Shown here in pieces: positions 56,058-63,930 of a stretch of 64,000 nt of DNA. The notes beneath the pieces are model-generated. The model had not been told where the DNA came from. It searched no databases and saw nothing but the letters and a program-made list of their open reading frames with translations. Source of the stretch: Streptomyces sp. CB02056. GTDB taxonomy: Bacteria; Actinomycetota; Actinomycetes; Streptomycetales; Streptomycetaceae. Numbering within the stretch: the stretch's first letter is position 1; each line of letters begins with the position of its first letter. The stretch spans positions 338,720-402,719 of the forward strand of contig NZ_LIPD01000008.1 of the NCBI RefSeq assembly GCF_001905545.1. The letters run 5' to 3'. The translations under genes and the position numbers were made by a program.

Positions 56058-57902
56058 TCAGCCGAGCTTGGACACGTCGCGGACGGCGCCCTTGTCGGCG
56101 GAGGTGGCCATCGCGGCGTAGGCCCGCAGGGCCTGGCTGACCTGGCGCTCGCGGTTCTTCGGCCGGTAGCCGCCCGTGGCCTCCAGGACGCGGCGGCGCT
56201 CGGCCAGCACCTCGTCCGGGACCTCCAGGGAGATCCGGCGGCCGGGGATGTCGATGGCGATGGTGTCGCCGTCCTCGACCAGCGCGATGGTGCCGCCGGA
56301 GGCCGCCTCCGGGGAGGCGTGGCCGATGGACAGGCCCGAGGTGCCGCCGGAGAAGCGGCCGTCGGTGACCAGCGCGCAGGCCTTGCCCAGGCCCCGGCCC
56401 TTCAGGAAGGAGGTCGGGTAGAGCATCTCCTGCATGCCCGGGCCGCCCCTGGGGCCCTCGTAGCGGATGACGACGACGTCGCCCTCCTTGACCCGCTTGG
56501 CGAGGATCGCCTCGACCGCGTCCTCCTGGGACTCGACCACGACGGCCGGGCCGCTGAAGGTCCAGATCGACTCGTCCACGCCGGCGGTCTTCACGATGCA
56601 GCCGTCCTCGGCGAGGTTGCCGTACAGCACGGCCAGGCCGCCCTCGACCGAGTAGGCGTGCTCGGCGCCGCGGATGCAGCCCTTGGCCGAGTCGGTGTCC
56701 AGCGACTCCCAGCGCTCGGACTGCGAGAAGGCCTCGGCGGAGCGGACGCAGCCGGGGGCGGCGTGCCACAGCTCGACGGCCTCGGCGGACGGCGAACCGC
56801 CGCGCACGTCCCAGGTCTTAAGCCACTCGGCGAGCGAGTCGGCGTGCACGGTGTGGACGTCCTCGTTGAGCAGCCCGGCCCGGTACAGCTCACCGAGGAT
56901 GGCCGGGATGCCGCCGGCCCGGTGCACGTCCTCCATGTAGTACGAGCCGTTCGGCGCGACCTTGGACAGGCAGGGCACCTTGCGGGAGATCGCGTCGATG
57001 GCCCGCATGTCGAAGTCCAGCTCGGCCTCCTGGGCGGCGGCGAGCAGGTGCAGGATGGTGTTGGTCGAGCCGCCCATGGCGATGTCCAGGGCCATGGCGT
57101 TCTCGAAGGCGGCGCGGGTGGCGATCGCCCGGGGCAGCACCGAGGCGTCGTCGCCGCCGTAGTAGCGGTTCGCGATCTCGACGACGTTCTGCCCGGCCCG
57201 CTCGTACAGGGCCCGGCGGGCGGTGTGGGTGGCGAGCACCGAGCCGTTGCCCGGCAGCGAGAGGCCGATCGCCTCGGTCAGGCAGTTCATCGAGTTGGCG
57301 GTGAACATGCCGGAGCACGAGCCGCAGGTGGGACAGGCGTTCTCCTCGATGATCGCGATGTCCTCGTCGGAGACGTTCTCGTTGACCGCCTGGGAGATCG
57401 CGTCGACCAGGTCGAGCTTGCGCACGGTGCCGTCGACCAGGGTGGCCTTGCCGGCCTCCATCGGGCCGCCGGAGACGAAGACGGTCGGGATGTTCAGGCG
57501 CAGCGCGGCCATCAGCATGCCCGGGGTGATCTTGTCGCAGTTGGAGATGCAGATCAGGGCGTCGGCGCAGTGCGCGTTGACCATGTACTCGACCGAGTCG
57601 GCGATCAGGTCGCGCGAGGGCAGCGAGTAGAGCATGCCGCCGTGGCCCATCGCGATGCCGTCGTCCACGGCGATGGTGTTGAACTCGCGCGGGATGCCGC
57701 CCGCCTGCTTGATCGCCTCGGAGACGATCCGGCCGACCGGCTGGAGGTGGGTGTGCCCGGGGACGAACTCGGTGAAGGAGTTGGCCACCGCGATGATCGG
57801 CTTGCCGAAGTCCTCGCGGGCTACGCCGGCCGCCCGGAGAAGCGCCCGGGCGCCTGCCATGTTGCGACCGTGGGTGACCGTACGGGACCTCAGCTCGGGC
57901 AC
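56058..57902 (-). CDS. ilvD: Dihydroxy-acid dehydratase
   Basis: A 614-residue iron-sulfur enzyme of branched-chain amino acid synthesis, converting dihydroxy acids to 2-oxo acids of valine and isoleucine. The iron-sulfur cysteines are in LICISNCDKITPGML and ENACPTCGSCSGMFTANSMN; other signatures include GVAREDFGKPIIAVANSFTEF at the N-terminus and DGRFSGGTSGLSIGHASPEAA. The GTG at 57902 is supported by AAGGAG 9 bases upstream. Length matches the long (IlvD-type) family. The methyltransferase gene starts upstream on the same strand, but 185 bases of repeats separate them. Confidence 0.96.
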   Translation of the reverse strand: MPELRSRTVTHGRNMAGARALLRAAGVAREDFGKPIIAVANSFTEFVPGHTHLQPVGRIVSEAIKQAGGIPREFNTIAVDDGIAMGHGGMLYSLPSRDLIADSVEYMVNAHCADALICISNCDKITPGMLMAALRLNIPTVFVSGGPMEAGKATLVDGTVRKLDLVDAISQAVNENVSDEDIAIIEENACPTCGSCSGMFTANSMNCLTEAIGLSLPGNGSVLATHTARRALYERAGQNVVEIANRYYGGDDASVLPRAIATRAAFENAMALDIAMGGSTNTILHLLAAAQEAELDFDMRAIDAISRKVPCLSKVAPNGSYYMEDVHRAGGIPAILGELYRAGLLNEDVHTVHADSLAEWLKTWDVRGGSPSAEAVELWHAAPGCVRSAEAFSQSERWESLDTDSAKGCIRGAEHAYSVEGGLAVLYGNLAEDGCIVKTAGVDESIWTFSGPAVVVESQEDAVEAILAKRVKEGDVVVIRYEGPRGGPGMQEMLYPTSFLKGRGLGKACALVTDGRFSGGTSGLSIGHASPEAASGGTIALVEDGDTIAIDIPGRRISLEVPDEVLAERRRVLEATGGYRPKNRERQVSQALRAYAAMATSADKGAVRDVSKLG

Positions 57903-58013
57903 TGTGCTCCACTCCTTCGGGGCTCTCGCGGGCACCCCGCTGCTGGGAGGGTTCGGGGGCCGCTGTGGGTACCGAGCCTACGCCCGCCGTCCGGCCGGCG
58001 GACGGTCCGTCCG

Positions 58014-58083
58014 CGATGCGGGCAGGCGGGGACGCGGGCAGGCGGGCAGCGATGCGGGCGGACGGCGGTGCGGGCAGGCGGCG
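58014..58083. repeat. Imperfect GCGGGCAGGCGGG repeats upstream of ilvD
   Basis: Four loosely conserved copies of GATGCGGGCAGGCGGG-like units lie between the methyltransferase stop (58088) and the ilvD start. No coding value. Confidence 0.55.
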
Positions 58084-58087
58084 GGCG

Positions 58088-58858
58088 TCAGCCGGGCTTG
58101 ACGGCCACGGTGAGGTCCAGGCTGAACGGCTCGACCACGACGCCGTCCGGGAACGCGGCGACCATGGCCTCCCGTTCGGCGGCCAGCACCGGCGCGCGCT
58201 CCTCGGGGCTGAGCGAGGCCAGGTAGGAACGGGAGGTGAGGTCAGTGAGCACGTGCTCGACGGTGACCCGCCGCTCCCAGCGCAGTGCCGTCCGTTCGAC
58301 CACGAGGCCGGCCGGGGCGAAGTGCCCGACGTGGCCGCTGATCCCGCCGTAGCCGTGGAAGCGGCCGGGGAGGGCGGCGGCCATCCGCTCGCTCCTGGCC
58401 CGGATCCACGGCACGGTCTCGTCGTACACGTTCCACCAGGCGGCGACGGCGCCCCCGGGCCGCAGCACCCGGACCGCCTCGGGGACGGACTTCTCGGGGT
58501 ACGTCCAGTGGAAGGCCTGGGCGTAGGCGACCAGGTCGACGGACCCGTCGTGGAAGGGCAGGTCGTCACCGGTGCCCCGGACCAGCGGCAGGCCCGGCGA
58601 GGAGGCCAGGAACCGGGCGGCCATGCCGGGGCTGGGCTCGACGGCGACGACCTCCGCACCGCGCGCGGCCAGCAGCCGGGTGGCGATGCCCGTCCCGGCG
58701 CCGACGTCCAGGACCCGGGCACCGGCGAGGCCGCGGCCCCAGAGCCGCTCCAGCGCGTCGAACAGCTCGTCGGGATAGCCGGGGCGGCCCTGCTCGTACT
58801 CGGCGGCGACCCCGCCGAAGCTCGCGGCGGCCTCGCGGTAGTTCCGACTCTCCGTCAT
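58088..58858 (-). CDS. Class I SAM-dependent methyltransferase
   Basis: A 256-residue methyltransferase. Motif I is VLDVGAGTGIATRLLAARGAEVVAVEPSPGM; DDLPFHDGSVDLVAYAQAFHW is motif II/post-I, and VRVLRPGGAVAAWWNVYDE is motif III. The N-terminus FGGVAAEYEQGRPGYPDELFDAL is a hallmark of a group of small-molecule methyltransferases (methyltransferase 11-like). The ATG at 58858 is followed directly by family sequence. It lies 46 bases downstream of the stop of the TIM-barrel gene and may be co-transcribed with it. Substrate unknown. Confidence 0.87.
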   Translation of the reverse strand: MTESRNYREAAASFGGVAAEYEQGRPGYPDELFDALERLWGRGLAGARVLDVGAGTGIATRLLAARGAEVVAVEPSPGMAARFLASSPGLPLVRGTGDDLPFHDGSVDLVAYAQAFHWTYPEKSVPEAVRVLRPGGAVAAWWNVYDETVPWIRARSERMAAALPGRFHGYGGISGHVGHFAPAGLVVERTALRWERRVTVEHVLTDLTSRSYLASLSPEERAPVLAAEREAMVAAFPDGVVVEPFSLDLTVAVKPG

Positions 58859-58904
58859 GCGTCCCCCTTCGTACGGCAGTTGACGCCCGGTCGGACCGGA
58901 CGGC

Positions 58905-60239
58905 TCAGCGTACGCGCGAGGGGGTGGCCAGGTGCAAGCGGGTAAAAGCGAGGGCCTCGGCCAGGTCGGCCTCGCGTTCGGCGGGGGAGGCCGAGCGGCG
59001 GGTGTTGACCTCCAGCACCACGTGGCCGTCGAAGCCGGTCCGGGCGAGGTGCTCCAGCAGCTCGGCGCAGGGCTGCTTGCCGCGGCCGGGGATCAGGTGC
59101 TCGTCCTTGCCGGAGCCGCTGCCGTCGGCCAGGTGGACGTGGGCGAGCCGGTCGCCCATCCGCTCGACCATGGCGAAGGTGTCGATCCGGGAGGTGGCCG
59201 CGTGCGAGAGGTCGATGGTGAAGTGCCGGTACTCCTCGTCGGTGACGTCCCAGCCGGGGGCGTACGCGAGCATCTCGCGGTCGCGGTAGCGCCACGGGTA
59301 CATGTTCTCGACGGCGAAGCGGACGTCGGTCTCGCCCGCCATCCGGTGGATCCCCTCGACGAACTCCCGGGCGTACTGGCGCTGCCAGCGGAACGGCGGG
59401 TGGACGACCACGGCGCTCGCGCCGAGCTTCTCGGCCGCCGCCCGGGCCCGGACCAGCTTGGTCCACGGGTCGGTGCTCCACACCCGCTGGGTGATCAGCA
59501 GGCAGGGCGCGTGCACGGCCAGGATGGGCAGCCGGTGGGCGTCGGAGAGCCGGCGCAGGGCGTCGATGTCCTGGCTGACCGGGTCGTTCCAGACCATCAC
59601 CTCGACCCCGTCGTAGCCGAGCTTGGCGGCCAGCTCGAAGGCGACGGCGGTGCTCGCCGGGTACACCGAGGCGGTGGACAGCGCCACCTTGGTGTCCGGG
59701 ATGTGCAGGGCCGGGTGCCGGGGCAGCACCAGCCGGTCGGTGGTGCGCAGCAGCGGCGGGCGGGCGGCGTCCCGCTTGGCGGCCTTGACCGAGCGGACGG
59801 ACTGGACGGCGGCCTTGGCGGCGCCGGCGGCCCGGGCGGTGCGGGTCTCCTTCGGGGCGGCCTTGGCGGCGGGCTGCTTCGTCTTCGGGGCGGGCTGCTT
59901 CGCGGTGGACTGCTTCGTGGTGGGCGTCTTCGCCGTTCTCGCCGTCTTCGCCGCGGCGGTCTTCGCCGCGGCGGTCTTCGCCGCGGCGGTCTTCGCCGCG
60001 GCGGTCTTCGCGGTGCGCTGGGCGGCCTTGACCGCCTTCGAGGCCTGCTTGGCGGCCTGGGCGGCGGTGGCGCCCGTGACCGCCTTGCCGAGCCTGCGGC
60101 GCGGGCCGTCCGGCCGCGACTGCCCGCTCCCGGGAGTGCGGTCCTCCTGCGTTCCGTCCTCGCCCGCTGGTTGCACCACGGGAGACAGCGTATGCGGAGC
60201 ACGCGGCGAACGGGGCGGGATGACCGGCGCAGTGACCAT
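58905..60239 (-). CDS. TIM-barrel sugar isomerase/epimerase-like protein with an H1-like N-terminal extension
   Basis: A 444-residue protein made of two unlike parts. Residues about 183 to 440 are a xylose-isomerase-like TIM barrel (KVALSTASVYPASTAVAFEL, VVVHPPFRWQRQYAREFVEG, DLSHAATSRIDTF, HVHLADGSGSGKDEHLIPGRG, VLEVNTRR), matching the AP endonuclease 2/sugar phosphate isomerase fold. Residues about 50-165 are Lys/Ala-rich low complexity with four TAAAK repeats, like histone H1 or the tail of HupS-type nucleoid proteins. The DNA repeats behind it are listed separately. The ATG at 60239 was chosen; a GTG at 60245 adds two residues. It lies upstream of the methyltransferase gene on the same strand and may be in one unit with it. 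The barrel's substrate is unknown. Confidence 0.85.
   Translation of the reverse strand: MVTAPVIPPRSPRAPHTLSPVVQPAGEDGTQEDRTPGSGQSRPDGPRRRLGKAVTGATAAQAAKQASKAVKAAQRTAKTAAAKTAAAKTAAAKTAAAKTARTAKTPTTKQSTAKQPAPKTKQPAAKAAPKETRTARAAGAAKAAVQSVRSVKAAKRDAARPPLLRTTDRLVLPRHPALHIPDTKVALSTASVYPASTAVAFELAAKLGYDGVEVMVWNDPVSQDIDALRRLSDAHRLPILAVHAPCLLITQRVWSTDPWTKLVRARAAAEKLGASAVVVHPPFRWQRQYAREFVEGIHRMAGETDVRFAVENMYPWRYRDREMLAYAPGWDVTDEEYRHFTIDLSHAATSRIDTFAMVERMGDRLAHVHLADGSGSGKDEHLIPGRGKQPCAELLEHLARTGFDGHVVLEVNTRRSASPAEREADLAEALAFTRLHLATPSRVR
59941..60013. repeat. 15-bp in-frame tandem repeat coding for TAAAK units
   Basis: Nearly five copies of GCGGTCTTCGCCGCG (59941-59955, 59956-59970, 59971-59985, 59986-60000 and a partial copy to 60013) lie inside the TIM-barrel protein gene. 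The unit is a multiple of three, so copy-number changes would keep the frame and vary the length of the basic tail. Confidence 0.85.
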
Positions 60240-60257
60240 CGGCACGTTGCCCCGGGG

Positions 60258-60312
60258 CGGTCGGTCGGCGGTCGGTCGGCGGTCGGTCGGCGGTCGGTCG
60301 GCGGTCGGTCGG
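60258..60312. repeat. Five perfect 11-bp tandem repeats
   Basis: Five exact copies of CGGTCGGTCGG (60258-60268, 60269-60279, 60280-60290, 60291-60301, 60302-60312) lie between the ppx/gppA stop and the TIM-barrel gene start, within a 135-base gap. It could affect spacing of the promoter of the TIM-barrel gene. Confidence 0.85.
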
Positions 60313-60374
60313 GACGGGTCCGGACGACTGTCCGGGCGGCCGCCCGCGTGCGCGCCCCGGGGTGCGCGCCCGGC

Positions 60375-61337
60375 TTACGGGGTGAGCGCCGGGCGGCGGC
60401 GGTCGGCCGGGCTGTCCATGGTGTCCAGGCGGCGCAGGATGATGCCCTCGCGCAGCGCCCACGGACAGACGTCCAGCTCCTCCAGCCCGAACAGGTCCAT
60501 CGCGGCGTCGGCGACCAGCGCGCCGGCCAGCAGCTGCTTGGCCCGGCCCTCGGAGACTCCGGGGATCCGGGCGCGCTCGGCGACGGTCATCGCCGACAGC
60601 CGGGGCAGCCAGGCGGCCAGCCCGCTGCGGGTGAGCCGGCGGTCGGCGTACGGACCGGCGTCGGCGGGGGCGGCGCCGGTCATCCGGGCCAGCTGCTTGA
60701 AGGTCTTGGAGGTGGCGACCGCGTGCCGGGCCGGGCCGAGCCGGGTGATCTCGCCGACCACGGTGGCGAGCTCGGCCCGGATGTGGCGTCTCAGCTCGCG
60801 CAGCCCCTCCGGGTCGGCGACGTCCCCCGGCAGCCAGCGGGCGGTCAGCCGGCCGGCGCCCAGCGGCAGCGAGCAGGCGACGTCCGGCTGCTCGTCCAGG
60901 CCGCAGGCGATCTCCAGCGAGCCGCCGCCGATGTCCAGGTTGAGCAGCCGGCCCGAGGACCAGCCGAACCAGCGGCGGACGGCCAGGAAGGTGAGCCGGG
61001 CCTCGTCCTGCCCGGAGAGCACGCGCAGCTCGACTCCGGTCTCGGCGGCCACCCGGCGCAGCACCTCCTCGCCGTTGGCGGCCTCGCGCACGGCGGAGGT
61101 CGCGAACGGGAGGATGTCGACGACGCCCTTGTCCTCGGCGACCCGCAGCGAGGACGCGACGTGGCCGACCAGCCGCTCGACCCCGGCCTCGCTTATCGCA
61201 CCGTCCTCGTCCAGCAGCTCCGCCAGACGCAGCTCGGCCTTGTGCGAGTACGCGGGCAGCGGAGCAGCGCCCGGATGGGCGTCCACCACGAGGAAGTGGA
61301 CCGTGTTGGAACCTACGTCGAGCACACCGAGTCGCAT
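60375..61337 (-). CDS. Ppx/GppA-type exopolyphosphatase / pppGpp phosphatase
   Basis: A 320-residue member of the ASKHA superfamily. The N-terminal phosphate-1 motif is LGVLDVGSNTVHFLVVD; the central region has ILPFATSAVREAANGEEVL and the second phosphate motif LLNLDIGGGSLEIACG. The length is short compared with the E. coli 500-residue enzymes (no C-terminal HD domain), as for actinobacterial Ppx1/Ppx2-like proteins. It is expected to hydrolyse polyphosphate or (p)ppGpp and thus affect stringent signalling. The ATG at 61337 fits exactly the usual MRLGVLDVGSN start. Confidence 0.92.
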   Translation of the reverse strand: MRLGVLDVGSNTVHFLVVDAHPGAAPLPAYSHKAELRLAELLDEDGAISEAGVERLVGHVASSLRVAEDKGVVDILPFATSAVREAANGEEVLRRVAAETGVELRVLSGQDEARLTFLAVRRWFGWSSGRLLNLDIGGGSLEIACGLDEQPDVACSLPLGAGRLTARWLPGDVADPEGLRELRRHIRAELATVVGEITRLGPARHAVATSKTFKQLARMTGAAPADAGPYADRRLTRSGLAAWLPRLSAMTVAERARIPGVSEGRAKQLLAGALVADAAMDLFGLEELDVCPWALREGIILRRLDTMDSPADRRRPALTP

Positions 61338-61407
61338 AACTCTCCACGCTACGCGATCCGGGCCCTGGTGAGAGGGGGTGCGGCGGTATTCGCGCCGGTC
61401 CGGAACC

Positions 61408-61446
61408 GGTGGGTGGGCCGGTGGGCGGGCCGGTGGGCGGGCCGGT
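61408..61446. repeat. 12-bp tandem repeat upstream of ppx/gppA
   Basis: Three copies of GGTGGGCGGGCC-like units (61408-61419, 61420-61431, 61432-61443) lie in the short gap between the immunity-type gene stop and ppx/gppA. The fourth minisatellite-like element within 5.5 kb. Confidence 0.75.
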
Positions 61447-61467
61447 CCTCCGGCGGCCCGCCGCCCG

Positions 61468-62778
61468 TCAGAGGAGACCGTCCCACAGCTGCTCGACGAT
61501 GACGGCCCACCAGTTCTCCGGGTCGGCGAAGACCGTGCCGTCCACGGCCGCCAGCGCGCGCTGCAGGGCGTCCACCGCCGCGCCCGCGGCCACCGGGTCG
61601 AGCCCGCGCAGGGCCGGCCACCAGCCGGCGAACACCTCCAGGCAGCGGACGAAGGCGCGCAGGTCCGCGTTGCAGTGGCGGGCGGTCGCGTAGTCCGGGT
61701 CCACCGCACGGACGGCGCCGTCCACCGGGTCGAGGGCCAGCAGCGCCCAGCCGTCCGTCCCCAGCACCAGCTGCCCGGCGAGCGCCAGGCGCTCCCGCTC
61801 GGCCACCCGGGTGCCGCGGCCGAGTCCGGCCAGGTGCGCGGCGAGCGGGGGCAGGACGGTGCCCTGGCGGGTACCGTCGGCGATCGCCTCCGCGCCCGGG
61901 TGGTGCAACGCGAAGAACCCCGGCACGGCCACCGGGACGCCCACCGCCAGCAGCAGCGCGGCCGCGTCCCCGGGCAGCTCGGCGCGGGCGACGTCGGCCG
62001 GCTCGAAGCGCTGGACGCCCGCCGGGCCGAACCGCTCCGCGAGCCGGGCGGCGAGCGCGGCGTCGGGCTCCCCGGATGTGCCGGGAGCGCCGGACGCGTC
62101 GCGCACCGCGCGGGGGAAGGGCACCCGGTTGCGGGCCGGACCGTCCGGCGGCGCGGGCAGCGCCCGTACGGCGGCGGCCCGGTGGTCGAAGCGCGGGCCG
62201 TACGGAAGCTCGAAGTCGACCCGGACGTCCGGCAGTTCGACGGCCAGCGCGTACGACCAGTAGCCGCCGGGCAGGGCGCTCGGCCGCAGGTCGGTCCGGA
62301 CGGCCAGCACGTCCTCGGCGGCGACGCCCTGCTCGCGCAGCCACCACCAGCCGCGCAGCGCCGGGTGCGGCAGGCCCGCCGCGGACCGCAGGGCCAGCGA
62401 CCGCTCCTCGCCGGTGCCGTCCCGGTAGGTCAGCTCGGCCCGGGCACCCCGGCCGGTCGCCGGCGGGAGCGTCGGGTCGTAGCCGCCCGCGCCGACGAAG
62501 TCCCGGTACAGCCCCACCACTTCGTCCACCGGCACCGAGGGCCACACCGTGAACCGCCCGCTCTCCCGGTCCACCACGGCGCAGGCCGCCCCCACCTCCT
62601 CGGGCGCCCGCCGCTCCCCCGTCCGCGGGTCGACCACCACCCGGGCGGGCTCCGCCCACACCACCCAGCCGAGCTCGAACTCATGGGTGCACACCCGCCG
62701 CACCACCCCGGCCCCCTGCGGCAGATCCCCGTTGATCCACCGCTGCCCCGCCTCCACCGCCTGCGCCCGCGAAATCAT
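61468..62778 (-). CDS. SUKH-4/Imm35-like immunity-type protein, two domains
   Basis: A 436-residue cytoplasmic protein. The N-terminal 95 residues (MISRAQAVEAGQRWINGDLPQGAGVV to FTVWPSVPVDEVVGLYRDFV) look like the Imm35/YrhB small-immunity domain; the C-terminal 170 residues (LPGDAAALLLAVGVPVAVPGFF to FVRCLEVFAGWWPALRGLDP) resemble the SUKH-4 immunity family; the middle (about 100-230) is unassigned. These domains neutralise secreted nuclease or deaminase toxins in polymorphic toxin systems. No toxin gene is in the window on either side; upstream lies the palindrome array. Domain calls are from pattern recall and need a profile search. Confidence 0.65.
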   Translation of the reverse strand: MISRAQAVEAGQRWINGDLPQGAGVVRRVCTHEFELGWVVWAEPARVVVDPRTGERRAPEEVGAACAVVDRESGRFTVWPSVPVDEVVGLYRDFVGAGGYDPTLPPATGRGARAELTYRDGTGEERSLALRSAAGLPHPALRGWWWLREQGVAAEDVLAVRTDLRPSALPGGYWSYALAVELPDVRVDFELPYGPRFDHRAAAVRALPAPPDGPARNRVPFPRAVRDASGAPGTSGEPDAALAARLAERFGPAGVQRFEPADVARAELPGDAAALLLAVGVPVAVPGFFALHHPGAEAIADGTRQGTVLPPLAAHLAGLGRGTRVAERERLALAGQLVLGTDGWALLALDPVDGAVRAVDPDYATARHCNADLRAFVRCLEVFAGWWPALRGLDPVAAGAAVDALQRALAAVDGTVFADPENWWAVIVEQLWDGLL

Positions 62779-62845
62779 CCGGCCCTCCCCGACCCCGACC
62801 CTGCCCGACCCGCGACCCTACGCCCCACCCCTGCCGCCCGCCCCG

Positions 62846-63930
62846 CGCAGGAAGTCGGCCCAGCCGACTTCCTGCGTCTCCCCCTGCGATGAATGCGACG
62901 ACTGGCCTGCACACCCTTGCTGCCCCACACCCCCTGCACGAAAAGTCGACCCCGCCGACTTCTGGCGTAGCTCCCTCTGCCGCCGACCCCACCCCTCCGC
63001 GCACGAGAAGTCGATCAGCCCGACTTTCCATGCACCCCTGGGGGACGCCCCACACCTCCCCCGCGCACGAAAAGTCGACCCCGCCGACTTCCTATGCAGA
63101 ACCCGGACGAATACGACGGCCGGCCTACCTGGCCCCAGGCACACCCAGGCCCGGCCAGCCCGAAAGCGCACAGGAAGTCGGCCCATCCGACTTCTCGCGC
63201 GAGTTCCTCCAACCCGGGCGAAGACCAGGCCACATAGCCTGCCGCCGCCCCCGCCCCTCCGCACACGAGAAGTCGATCAGCCCGACCTTCCATGCACCCT
63301 CCGGGAGGAATATGCAGACCGGTCTACAGATCCTGCCGACCCGCACCCCACCCTGCGCACGAAAAGTCGGCCCGCCGACTTCCTGTGCAGGACCTGGGAA
63401 AATATGACGGCCGGTCTACATAGTTCTGGGCACACCCGGGCCCAACCGGCTCGTAAGTGCGCGAGAAGTCGGCCCAGCCGACTTCTCATGCGAGCCCGTC
63501 CAATGCACGCGCGAGGGATATGACGGTCGGACTACATAGATCGCCGCCGGCCTCGCCCCTCTGCGCACGAGAAGTCGACTCCGCCGACTTCCTATGCCGC
63601 GCCTGGTGGACCTCGACCTGGCCGGCTCGATAGCGCACAGGAAGTCGGCCGGGCCGACTTCTCGCGCGGGCTACCCCCGGTTCCCGTGTGGCGAATATGG
63701 CGACCGGTCTACAGATTTCTCCGCAGAAGGGGTGTCGTGTGCGGCTGCGCAGGAAGTCGGGCGGGCCGACTTCCTGCGCGGGGTACGGGGTCCAGCTCAG
63801 TGGCGCGGGTCAGGCGGCAAGGGGGCAAGGGGGTGCGGGGCAGGCCGTGCGGGGGTGCGGCTCAGGAGGCGAGGTGGCAGGGGGCACTGCGTCCGGCTGC
63901 GCAGGAAGTCGGGCGGGCGACTCTGCTGGC
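62846..63930. repeat. Array of about twelve palindromic repeats (element A)
   Basis: Twelve copies of a 31-35-bp inverted repeat around AAGTCG-N5-7-CGACTT start near 62846, 62936, 63001, 63065, 63166, 63263, 63355, 63457, 63563, 63633, 63747 and 63897 (64-150 bp apart). Stems are perfect in some copies: 14 bp at 62846-62876, 11 bp at 63463-63487, 14 bp at 63747-63779. The centre comes in three types: GGC-CCA-GCC, GAC-CCC-GCC and GAT-CAG-CCC. The last copy has a broken right arm. It lies upstream of the immunity-type gene and no credible coding sequence covers it. The rest of the 1.2-kb region to the window end shows only Gly/Val-codon-like G-rich sequence. Confidence 0.9.
62888..63716 (+). 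repeat. Second element (B) interleaved with the palindromes
   Basis: About seven copies of an asymmetrical 24-bp sequence resembling GAATATGACGGCCGGTCTAC-ATAG lie between palindromes: near 62888 (weak), 63107, 63220 (weak), 63308, 63400, 63516 and 63693. Copies at 63308, 63400 and 63693 share the core CCGGTCTACA. The order with element A is not strictly regular. Confidence 0.75.

Noticed and set aside
62549..63523. Long reading frames through the palindrome array on both strands, encoding repeated peptides such as EVGWADFLC and KSTPPTS
   Set aside because: The frames appear on both strands and in several phases because the repeats lack stops; they have no ribosome site, no consistent start and no third-position GC bias, so the repeated peptides are a by-product of the DNA repeats.
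62846..63930. Palindrome array as a CRISPR array
   Set aside because: Repeats are not identical, are themselves palindromic over most of their length, and occur at uneven 64-150-bp intervals; the spacers contain a second repeated element and no cas genes are present.
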